Positions 15,733 to 21,599 of a stretch of 23,526 nucleotides of DNA are shown here, piece after piece. The translations under genes were made by a program, and so were the position numbers. Origin of the DNA: Nitrospirota bacterium (GTDB lineage Bacteria; Nitrospirota; JAOUDF01); NCBI GenBank assembly GCA_029859385.1, contig JAOUDF010000015.1, positions 1 to 23,526 on the forward strand. The letters are read 5' to 3'. The notes below the pieces were generated by a model. That model saw only the letters and a program-made list of their open reading frames with translations, did not search any database and was not told where the DNA came from. The number at the start of each line of letters is the position of its first letter. Position 1 is the stretch's first letter.

Positions 15733-18489
15733 CTACTTTTTCTTGAGTTCATCCATAAGCTTCCGGGCAGCCACCGCCTCAGGGAAATCCGATTTGGTGA
15801 GAACCTTCTCCAGTTGGGCCTTCGCCTCCCCCGTTTTCCCTGCCTGCTTGTAGGCAAGGGCAAGGTGATACCCGATGGTGGGGTTGTCGGGAATTAGAGA
15901 CGACGCCTTCTCCAGAGCCCTTACGGCATCGTCGGTCTTGCCGTTCTTGAGAAGGGCATAGCCGAGGGTATCCACGATCCCTCCTTCCGACGGAGCCAGC
16001 GAGTATGCTTGCGACGCCAGCTTCAGCGCTTCCTGAGCACTCCCGTGCCCCTCAAGATAGAGATAGGCAAGGTTGTTCAGGGAGGGGACATGGTTCTTCG
16101 AGCGGGTCAGCACCTCCTGATATTTTCCGACCGCCTCCTTCTTTTTGCCGGTAACCTCATAAATGTTCCCAAGAGAAAAAGAGGCCGGGAAATAGGCCGG
16201 CTGCTTTTTCAGTATCTCGCTATATTCCTTTATCGCCTCAGGATATGCCTTCTTGATGGACCAGAGCCTCGCCAGCGCCATCCTGGCATCGATGCTGGCA
16301 CTGTCCGCCGCGATACCTTTTTTAACGGCGTCCATGGCCTTGTCGAGGTCGCGCCCTGTTTCGTATACTGATGCGAGCACTATATACCCTACGGCAGAAC
16401 CAGGTTTTTTCTTTATTATTTGCTCCGCATTTTCCACAGCCTTGCTACTATCCCCTTTAAAGAGATATACCCTTGATATTTCCGCCATTACCCCCAAGGC
16501 TTCAGGCTGCGCCCTCAGGGTCTCCTGCAGTACCGCCAGGGCCTTGTCGTAATCCTTCATTGCCAGATAGGCCTTGACGACAAGAGGAAGTCCCTTTTCC
16601 GGACTGGCCTTCCTAATTGCCTCAAAAGCCGAGACCGCCTCCGCAAATTTCTTCTCGGCGGCAAGCAGGTTGCCCTTGAGCTCCAACGCTCCCAGGTTGT
16701 TCGGGTCAGCCTTCAATGCCTCGTCAAGCACTCCAATAGCCTTCGCAGCATCTTTCTTTCTGGCATGGTACCCGGCCAGGGCAAGAAAACCGGCTGCCTG
16801 ATTGGTCTCACGAGCCTTCATATAGTAGCCCAGCGCTTCGTCGCTCTTCCCTTTGACCTCAAGGAGAGATGCCGCGCCAAGCAACCCCCGGATATTCTTG
16901 GGGTCTTTCTCCAGCACCGTCTTCAGTTCCGTCATGGCCTTGTCCATGTCACCCTTCGCGGTGTAATACGAAGCCATGGTGAAATAACTGGCCAGATAGG
17001 CAGGATCGACCTCTTTTGCCTTCTTCAGGTTCTGAAGCGCGTCATCGGTTTTCCCCTTTGCCCCGTAAGCAGACGCCATGGCATGGTAGAGGATCGCGTC
17101 TTCCTTCTTGTCCCGAATACCCTCCTTGAGGGTTTTGAGCGCCTTGTCATACTCCTTGAGCTTCGCATAGTAAGAGGCAAGAAGAATCCTTGTATTCAGC
17201 ACTTCCGGCGCCAACTGGACCACGGCCTTGAGCTCGGCTTCGGACTCCTTGACCTTCCCCGCTCTCAGCTCGAAAAGCCCTTTCTTCAGGTGGGAGTCAA
17301 CCAGCTTCGGATCAAGGTCGATGGCCTCGTCCAGCGCGTCCATCCCTTCATCGTACATCCCCTTGGCCATGTAGCCGCTTCCCAGAATATTGTGCGCCAG
17401 CGCGTTTTTGGGGTCCTGGCTTATGACATTCCTGGCTTCCTGGATAGCCTCGTCCACTCTCTGTTGCTTGAGGAGCACGGTGGCCTTCATGAGCCTCCCC
17501 TGCAAAAAGGACGGATTAAAATCTATCGCCTTCTGAAACTGACTGAGGGCCTGCTCAAGTTCTCCCTGACTGTAATGGCTTAGCCCAAGAAAGTAATAAG
17601 CCCCGAGGGTCGGCTGCATCTTGATGGAGGTCTGAAGCTGGATAATCGCCTCCTTGTAGTTTTTTTCATGATAGAAAACCAGCCCTTTGAGGCGAGGCCC
17701 CTCCGGTCGGTTCTGGTACTTCTTCAGCTCATCCGCGATACTCGTGGCCTCTTTCATCTCCCCTTTTTCCATATGGAGGAGTCCCGCCTGATAGCGGGCC
17801 TGAATATTGTTCGGGTCTATCTCGGTTATCTTTTGATAGGCATCAAGGGCCTCCTCCTTATCGCCGGATGAAACTGCTACGCTGGCGAGAACAAAATAGG
17901 CCTCGGTATTCTTACTATCTTTGGCCAGCACAGCCTGGAGGGCCTCCTTTGCTCCCTTCTTGTCGCCGCTGGCCAAATGAACCCTCGCCAGCCCGAGCCG
18001 CGCGGATACCATATCCGGATTCTTGCCCAAAGCCTGAACAAGGTAGTTTTCGGCCTCTCTGAACTGTCCTTTGACAGCGTAACTTTTGCCTATAGTTTCT
18101 ATCGCTTCGGCATTACCCGGTTCCGAAGCAAGAATTGCCTCAGCCTCTTTTATGGCCTCTTCCGGCTTGTTAAGATAGAGGTATGCCTTTGCCAGATCTT
18201 CACGGACCCCCTTCTCAGACGGGTTCTGCCTCAGGACCTTCTGCAGCTCCTTCTCGGCCTGATCGTACTTGTTGGTCGCCATATATGCCTTGGCCAGTTG
18301 CAGGCGGGCTTCCACGTAGTTCTGGTCTTTTTCCAACGCGCTCTTGAAGAGGACGACCGCCCCTTTTGCGTTATCGGCCTCCATTTGAGCAACGCCTTCC
18401 TTGACAAGCTCCTCTTTCGGCTTTCCTGAACACCCCAATGCCACTACAACGCACAGCGCCACTAAAAATACCGGGAGATTTCTGGTCAA
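15733..18489 (-). CDS. prsT: PEP-CTERM system TPR-repeat lipoprotein PrsT
   Basis: The 918-residue protein begins with a lipoprotein signal (MTRNLPVFLVALCVVVALGC, lipobox ALGC, Cys20). The remainder is an almost continuous array of 34-residue TPR units, more than 20 by eye, with the W/L-G-Y-A-F-A-P pattern and linkers such as DPNN, DPKN and NPSF. Length and layout fit the TIGR02917-type PrsT lipoproteins that mark exosortase-A EPS loci. It is probably a periplasmic scaffold for export or sorting proteins; its exact role is not known. The start is TTG at 18489, not ATG: AAGGAGGG sits eight bases upstream and the signal peptide begins there. It heads the EPS run, and its stop overlaps the ribosome site of the export gene. 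A sigma-54-like site lies about 100 bases upstream. Confidence 0.93.
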   Translation of the reverse strand: MTRNLPVFLVALCVVVALGCSGKPKEELVKEGVAQMEADNAKGAVVLFKSALEKDQNYVEARLQLAKAYMATNKYDQAEKELQKVLRQNPSEKGVREDLAKAYLYLNKPEEAIKEAEAILASEPGNAEAIETIGKSYAVKGQFREAENYLVQALGKNPDMVSARLGLARVHLASGDKKGAKEALQAVLAKDSKNTEAYFVLASVAVSSGDKEEALDAYQKITEIDPNNIQARYQAGLLHMEKGEMKEATSIADELKKYQNRPEGPRLKGLVFYHEKNYKEAIIQLQTSIKMQPTLGAYYFLGLSHYSQGELEQALSQFQKAIDFNPSFLQGRLMKATVLLKQQRVDEAIQEARNVISQDPKNALAHNILGSGYMAKGMYDEGMDALDEAIDLDPKLVDSHLKKGLFELRAGKVKESEAELKAVVQLAPEVLNTRILLASYYAKLKEYDKALKTLKEGIRDKKEDAILYHAMASAYGAKGKTDDALQNLKKAKEVDPAYLASYFTMASYYTAKGDMDKAMTELKTVLEKDPKNIRGLLGAASLLEVKGKSDEALGYYMKARETNQAAGFLALAGYHARKKDAAKAIGVLDEALKADPNNLGALELKGNLLAAEKKFAEAVSAFEAIRKASPEKGLPLVVKAYLAMKDYDKALAVLQETLRAQPEALGVMAEISRVYLFKGDSSKAVENAEQIIKKKPGSAVGYIVLASVYETGRDLDKAMDAVKKGIAADSASIDARMALARLWSIKKAYPEAIKEYSEILKKQPAYFPASFSLGNIYEVTGKKKEAVGKYQEVLTRSKNHVPSLNNLAYLYLEGHGSAQEALKLASQAYSLAPSEGGIVDTLGYALLKNGKTDDAVRALEKASSLIPDNPTIGYHLALAYKQAGKTGEAKAQLEKVLTKSDFPEAVAARKLMDELKKK

Positions 18490-18508
18490 TGGAATTCCCT
18501 CCTTAATT
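18475..18508 (-). promoter_or_regulatory. Ribosome binding site deciding the TTG start of prsT
   Basis: On the minus strand AAGGAGGG is followed by AATTCCA and then TTG, a near-perfect Shine-Dalgarno at standard distance. No ATG lies in frame between it and the hydrophobic signal core. This is why the rare TTG codon at 18489 is taken as the start. Confidence 0.8.
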
Positions 18509-18586
18509 AGACAATAGCTCCAGTATCGGCCTTGTTTTTACGGATATTAGCCATGGTGTCGCATACGGCACAAGCTGCGAAAACCA

Positions 18587-18602
18587 AGCAACATTTACAC
18601 CA
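18587..18602 (-). promoter_or_regulatory. Sigma-54-like -24/-12 promoter of prsT operon
   Basis: The minus strand reads TGGTGTAAATGTTGCT. Against the sigma-54 consensus TGGCAYR-N4-TTGCW it has the invariant GG and GC with exactly ten bases between them and a full TTGCT, and differs at two positions of the -24 block. Transcription would start near 18575, giving a leader of about 85 bases before prsT. PEP-CTERM loci commonly carry sigma-54-dependent regulators of the PrsR type, which makes the call more credible; such a regulator is not in this window. Confidence 0.55.
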
Positions 18603-18668
18603 TCATCACATCTTATTGATTTTACATAATTTAACGCTAGCACTTCAAATCAGCCGCCCTTCATTTGC

Positions 18669-18681
18669 TCCATTTTGACAC
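18669..18681 (-). repeat. 13-base motif shared by both intergenic regions, copy 1
   Basis: The minus strand reads GTGTCAAAATGGA. The identical 13-mer occurs at 19614-19626 in the other intergenic region, in the same orientation relative to the downstream minus-strand gene. It lies about 67 bases upstream of the sigma-54-like site of prsT, a reasonable distance for an enhancer-binding site. Two further GACAC pentamers lie at 18730-18734 and 18761-18765. Confidence 0.45.
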
Positions 18682-18829
18682 ACAATTCCCCTAAAGAAAA
18701 TACTTTTCGTCTCACCAACTCTTTCCAAAGACACAACAGCACAGAGGTGCCTCCTTAGGGGACACAGCGCCCTGACAAAGGAAGCCGCATTCGCAGCACA
18801 CCAAACAACATATATTAAGAAATTGGAAA

Positions 18830-19516
18830 TTATGCGGACGGGCGAGGCACGCCCGCCATCTTGAGCTCTTCCATTGCTTCCCGGAAGAGCTCCGGGTTGG
18901 CGCGGGCGACTTCCCGCTCTATCTCATCGATTGAGGCAAGATACGGCGTTCTGGGGCCATGGTAATCGACCTCGGGCCCAATGGGCACAAAGGCTATTCC
19001 CATACGCCTGAGCAGAAGGCAGAGCCCCCTGGCCATGACGCCTATCCAGTGGGTAAGCCCGATTTTTTTGCTTTCTATATATAGGGCCTTATAGAGGCCG
19101 ACGACAATCTCATGCCGTCGCCGCTTTTCATTCTCCTCGGTAATTGGGGGCGGCTCAACGCCATTCCCCTCATAAATAAAGCGGTCCTCCGCCCTTCGCC
19201 GGAAATCCTTGCTGATGGCAAGCCGGGATATCTCTCCAACCTTTTGCCAATCGAGATGTGAAAGATCGGCACTAATCTCGCTGTGCTGAAGGATCGGGAA
19301 TCCTCGATCCGAGGGGAGGATTATTCTTACAGTACCGATTATCTGCTCCTTGGTGGCGACAAAATGCAGGGAGTGCTCGTCAAATTCATCCTGCTCAATG
19401 CCGGCAGGATGGTCTTCCGGCCGCTCAAAGCCCCACTCGTCACAGTAGACTTTGTATCTCAGCTTGAAGACTTCCTGCAGCTCTTCTTTTTTGGTGATCT
19501 TTCTGAATTCGAGCAT
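18830..19516 (-). CDS. PEP-CTERM/exosortase-associated acyltransferase (autoinducer-synthase-like fold)
   Basis: The 228-residue protein fits the exosortase-associated acyltransferase family (TIGR03694-like), related to LuxI/FeeM N-acyl synthases. The N terminus has LRYKVYCDEWGFE (19-31) with the conserved Arg and aromatic residues. EQDEFDEHSLHF (41-52) has the acidic pair, GTVRIILP (61-68) the next Arg, and VGEISRLAIS (93-102) the Glu-Ser-Arg core. Family members are expected to join an acyl chain to an amino group, but the product of this branch is not established. It is probably cytoplasmic, as no signal or membrane segment is visible. It is divergent from the PEP-CTERM gene and faces prsT. 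ATG 19516 lacks a Shine-Dalgarno; a TTGACA at 19554-19549 and a TATATA just before the ATG suggest a leaderless or very short-leader transcript. Confidence 0.87.
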   Translation of the reverse strand: MLEFRKITKKEELQEVFKLRYKVYCDEWGFERPEDHPAGIEQDEFDEHSLHFVATKEQIIGTVRIILPSDRGFPILQHSEISADLSHLDWQKVGEISRLAISKDFRRRAEDRFIYEGNGVEPPPITEENEKRRRHEIVVGLYKALYIESKKIGLTHWIGVMARGLCLLLRRMGIAFVPIGPEVDYHGPRTPYLASIDEIEREVARANPELFREAMEELKMAGVPRPSA

Positions 19517-19538
19517 AGTATCTATATATGTAGACTAC

Positions 19539-19553
19539 TGACACAGAATGTCA
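19539..19553. promoter_or_regulatory. Perfect palindrome TGACA-N5-TGTCA over the acyltransferase promoter
   Basis: The 15 bases TGACACAGAATGTCA form a perfect five-base inverted repeat around CAGAA. The right arm overlaps the TTGACA (minus strand) that could serve as a -35 for the acyltransferase gene, 23-37 bases from its ATG. That placement suits a repressor or dimeric regulator. The regulator is unknown. Confidence 0.45.
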
Positions 19554-19613
19554 AGTACACAATATGTTTCGGCGAGCAGCCTGACCCTTCGGCTATACGA
19601 TCGCCAAATCCCA

Positions 19614-19626
19614 TCCATTTTGACAC
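19614..19626 (-). repeat. 13-base motif shared by both intergenic regions, copy 2
   Basis: The minus strand reads GTGTCAAAATGGA, identical to 18669-18681. It lies about 98 bases upstream of the acyltransferase start and about 170 bases upstream of the sigma-54 promoter of the PEP-CTERM gene, so it could serve either gene. The bases beyond the 13-mer are only loosely similar. Confidence 0.45.
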
Positions 19627-19692
19627 CTCTTGCCCGGTAACGACATCATTATATAGAGACAGTTCCATTATCGCCTGCCTGCGATTGAGAAG

Positions 19693-19732
19693 TGTAAAGT
19701 TTTCCTGCCTGAAAGTGTCGGGATTCTTTACA
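19693..19732. promoter_or_regulatory. Candidate upstream activator site: TGTAAAG...CTTTACA inverted repeat
   Basis: TGTAAAG (19693-19699) and CTTTACA (19726-19732) are perfect seven-base inverted repeats with centres 33 bases apart, about three helical turns. They lie roughly 90-130 bases upstream of the start predicted from the sigma-54 promoter, where enhancer-binding activators of sigma-54 normally bind. Between them lies GTGTCGGGAT (19715-19724), similar to the first ten bases of the shared 13-mer. The assignment is by position and symmetry only. Confidence 0.4.
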
Positions 19733-19794
19733 AACCCTGACCACTCTCATCACGACCCCAGAGATTAACCCTTGTATTTCAATGCTATATAAAT

Positions 19795-19810
19795 TGGCAT
19801 AACGATTGCT
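19795..19810 (+). promoter_or_regulatory. Sigma-54 promoter of the PEP-CTERM gene
   Basis: TGGCATAACGATTGCT matches the sigma-54 consensus TGGCAYR-N4-TTGCW at every specified position, with GG at 19796-19797 and GC at 19808-19809 separated by ten bases. Transcription should begin near 19821, giving a leader of about 60 bases before ATG 19882. This predicts control by RpoN plus an enhancer-binding protein, in line with what is known for PEP-CTERM genes in other exosortase-A organisms. Confidence 0.82.
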
Positions 19811-19867
19811 ACCTAATGGCCAAGACATTGAACCACAGATAGCCAAACAGAAGATCAGGGAATTTGC

Positions 19868-19935
19868 AAAGGAGGTACACAATGAAGAAGATGACTGTTG
19901 ATAAAAAACAAAATGGAAAGGGGGTGAAAATTATG
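19868..19935 (+). promoter_or_regulatory. Two strong ribosome sites for two in-frame starts of the PEP-CTERM gene
   Basis: AAAGGAGGT (19868-19876) precedes ATG 19882 by five bases, and AAGGGGGTGA (about 19918-19928) precedes ATG 19933 by a normal distance. The second differs from the full anti-Shine-Dalgarno complement AAGGAGGTGA at one base. Both ATGs are in the same frame, 51 bases apart, so the protein may be made with or without 17 extra lysine-rich N-terminal residues. Confidence 0.6.
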
Positions 19936-20805
19936 AAAAAAGGTTTCATGAAGAAAGTAGGTGCTATTGCGGTAGCTCTTGCCGCAGTAACAATGTGTGG
20001 TACCAGTGTTGCACAGGCAGCCACATGGATGCCTCCGCTTGGTCCGCTTTATATCAAGTTCGACAACAAGGAGCAGTTGAATCTGGCTGGCCCTGAGGTA
20101 AACTGGGGCGTTGCCCTGATATCAACCGTATCTGCCGGCAACAATGGCTCCGACCCTTACAACTTTCCGCCCACTGGCAATCCTCTCTGGACGGACGGTG
20201 ATGGCAATGCGGAAATAACCGCTATGTTCTACGGACTTACCGCCGGTACCCCCAGCGCGACTGCCTTCAACAGCACTGGCGGCTTTATCGACCTGTACTA
20301 CGATGATACCCCGGATGCCGACATGGCAGCAGCGTCTGCCGCTGACAGAACCGGTGTAAGCTCGTTCAACAACTTCACCGATGGTGTTCTGCTTGCCAGG
20401 ATTGCGTTCTACAATGGTGCCATTATCGCTGGCGACCTTGTAACCAGCGTTACCGGAACGGCAATACCGACAGCAGGCGGCTTCACTGGCTTTGCCAACT
20501 CGTTCGGCAATGTTGTCGACGTAAACGGTGATGGCATTGTCGATGAACTTGACGGTGCATGGGCAGACATACTGGACGGGAATTACTTCCCTGTGCAGAA
20601 TGGCCTGGCTAATGCCGACCTCAAGTTCAGGAACATCTATGAGAGCACTGGCTCACATTCTTGGGACGATCTTGGCCGGCAGATCTTCGGCGCAGACAGC
20701 ACCGACCCTGCCAGGGCCTATGTAGTGCCCGAGCCTTCCACCATGCTGCTGCTTGGCATGGGCCTGGTTGGCGCCGGCCTGATGGCTCGTCGTCGCAAGG
20801 CGTAA
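19882..20805 (+). CDS. PEP-CTERM sorting domain-containing secreted protein with Ca-binding-type motif
   Basis: From ATG 19882 the protein has 307 residues. A signal peptide ends at AQA (46), with the hydrophobic core VGAIAVALAAVTMCG. The C terminus is a complete PEP-CTERM signal: VVPEPS (281-286), a hydrophobic stretch LLLGMGLVGAGLM, and the basic tail ARRRKA. The exosortase should recognise and cleave it, and the protein would then join the envelope or EPS matrix. The mature part has no cysteine, is rich in Gly, Ala, Asn, Asp and Thr, and contains DVNGDGIVDELD (213-224), an EF-hand/dockerin-like calcium loop. I see no enzyme domain, so a structural or matrix role is likely. Expression is predicted from the sigma-54 promoter, and a strong terminator ends the transcript. 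ATG 19933 is a credible alternative start that gives a normal 29-residue signal peptide. Confidence 0.93.
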   Translation: MKKMTVDKKQNGKGVKIMKKGFMKKVGAIAVALAAVTMCGTSVAQAATWMPPLGPLYIKFDNKEQLNLAGPEVNWGVALISTVSAGNNGSDPYNFPPTGNPLWTDGDGNAEITAMFYGLTAGTPSATAFNSTGGFIDLYYDDTPDADMAAASAADRTGVSSFNNFTDGVLLARIAFYNGAIIAGDLVTSVTGTAIPTAGGFTGFANSFGNVVDVNGDGIVDELDGAWADILDGNYFPVQNGLANADLKFRNIYESTGSHSWDDLGRQIFGADSTDPARAYVVPEPSTMLLLGMGLVGAGLMARRRKA

Positions 20806-20837
20806 TCGATCTCTCTACAGGGATAAAAGACTGAATC

Positions 20838-20868
20838 AATGGCCCCGTTTTACGGGGCCATTTTTTTT
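20838..20868 (+). terminator. Rho-independent terminator after the PEP-CTERM gene
   Basis: AATGGCCCCG, loop TTTTA, then CGGGGCCATT form a perfect ten-base-pair stem running into a tract of eight T. It lies 33 bases after the PEP-CTERM stop. It should make that gene monocistronic and separate it from the membrane-protein gene that starts 36 bases further on. Confidence 0.95.
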
Positions 20869-20903
20869 GCGTCAAGCCCCCCGCCTATGCTACCCTCCAG
20901 TTC

Positions 20904-21596
20904 ATGGAGACCTCATCGACCACTACAGCTTCTTCAACTAGAATGAACTTTCGAATACTCCTGATAATACAACTCATCGGGACGCTTGTTATTTTAACAT
21001 GGGTCCCCACGAGCTTGGGCAAGGCCCTGGCTTTTCCAATATTGTGGGCCTTGACCTTCAAGCGTATATCCAGGGAAGAGGCCATCCTTTTCTTCATCGC
21101 CTGCATCTTCTTCACCATCATGAATGCCCTGTCGTTAAAACAGGGCGTTTTTATATTCAACCATCCCGATTTCCTGGGCATGCCCTGGTACGAGCTGGCC
21201 ATGTGGGGCTTTTATCTGGTTCACACATGGCGCATGGTGGACGGCCCACTTCCCACGGGACCCCGAACAAAGGCAGGGCTGGTTGCCCTAGGTTATGTGG
21301 TCGCCTTCAGCGTAATATCAGACCAGCATATTCTGCTTCTCGTCACGGCCATACTACTGGCACTCGGGCTTTTCTTCTTCCACGAACGTCTTGACATTGC
21401 CTACACAGGGTATATGGTATTCCTCGGTGCGACCATTGAATATACCGGCGTGCTGAGCGGAGAATGGCATTATCCAGGCGATCCATGGGGAGGGGTGCCA
21501 CTCTGGTTTATTACTCTTTGGGGTGGCGTCGGGCTATTACTAAGGAGGCTTGCCCTGCCCGTTCTCACGAGTTCCTCTTTTTCCAGACAGGCTTAA
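20904..21596 (+). CDS. Multi-spanning membrane protein, family not recognised
   Basis: The 230-residue protein has about seven hydrophobic segments, including FRILLIIQLIGTLVILTWV, AILFFIACIFFTIMNAL, ELAMWGFYLVHTWRM, GLVALGYVVAFSVIS and HILLLVTAILLALGLFFF. It ends with EYTGVLSGEWHYPGDPWGG followed by VPLWFITLWGGVGLLLRRL. The last motif (Glu, then W/Y-x-YP, then GVPLW and LW) faintly recalls carotenoid-hydratase-like DUF422 and similar small membrane families, but I would not assign it. It is followed after three bases by the flavoprotein gene, so the two probably work together. ATG 20904 has no visible ribosome site; ATG 20943 is an alternative that trims a polar Ser/Thr-rich start. No promoter is clear between the terminator and the gene. 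Confidence 0.75.
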   Translation: METSSTTTASSTRMNFRILLIIQLIGTLVILTWVPTSLGKALAFPILWALTFKRISREEAILFFIACIFFTIMNALSLKQGVFIFNHPDFLGMPWYELAMWGFYLVHTWRMVDGPLPTGPRTKAGLVALGYVVAFSVISDQHILLLVTAILLALGLFFFHERLDIAYTGYMVFLGATIEYTGVLSGEWHYPGDPWGGVPLWFITLWGGVGLLLRRLALPVLTSSSFSRQA

Positions 21597-21599
21597 TCC

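Larger units (their letters stand above)
18490..18829. other. Intergenic region between acyltransferase and prsT
   Basis: This 340-base stretch has no convincing ORF. It holds the prsT ribosome site, the sigma-54-like site, one copy of the shared 13-mer, three GACAC words on the plus strand, and a distant inverted repeat CCCCTAA (18688-18694) with TTAGGGG (18755-18761). I see no terminator after the acyltransferase gene, so some read-through into prsT is possible. Confidence 0.6.

Noticed and set aside
15723..15863. Longer form of the export protein starting at 15863
   Set aside because: The extra 47 residues are arginine-rich read-through of the prsT end in another frame. AGGAGG and the signal peptide both mark ATG 15722.
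16765..17583. Long plus-strand ORF (272 codons) opposite prsT
   Set aside because: It is antisense to the TPR array, whose codon pattern keeps the opposite frame open. It has no ribosome site and no recognisable motif.
15733..18489. Possible DNA direct repeats within prsT
   Set aside because: The periodicity is at protein level (34-residue TPR units); the DNA copies are too diverged to be called a repeat array.
18688..18761. Inverted repeat CCCCTAA...TTAGGGG
   Set aside because: Seven-base arms 60 bases apart are within what chance gives when scanning freely; no positional support.
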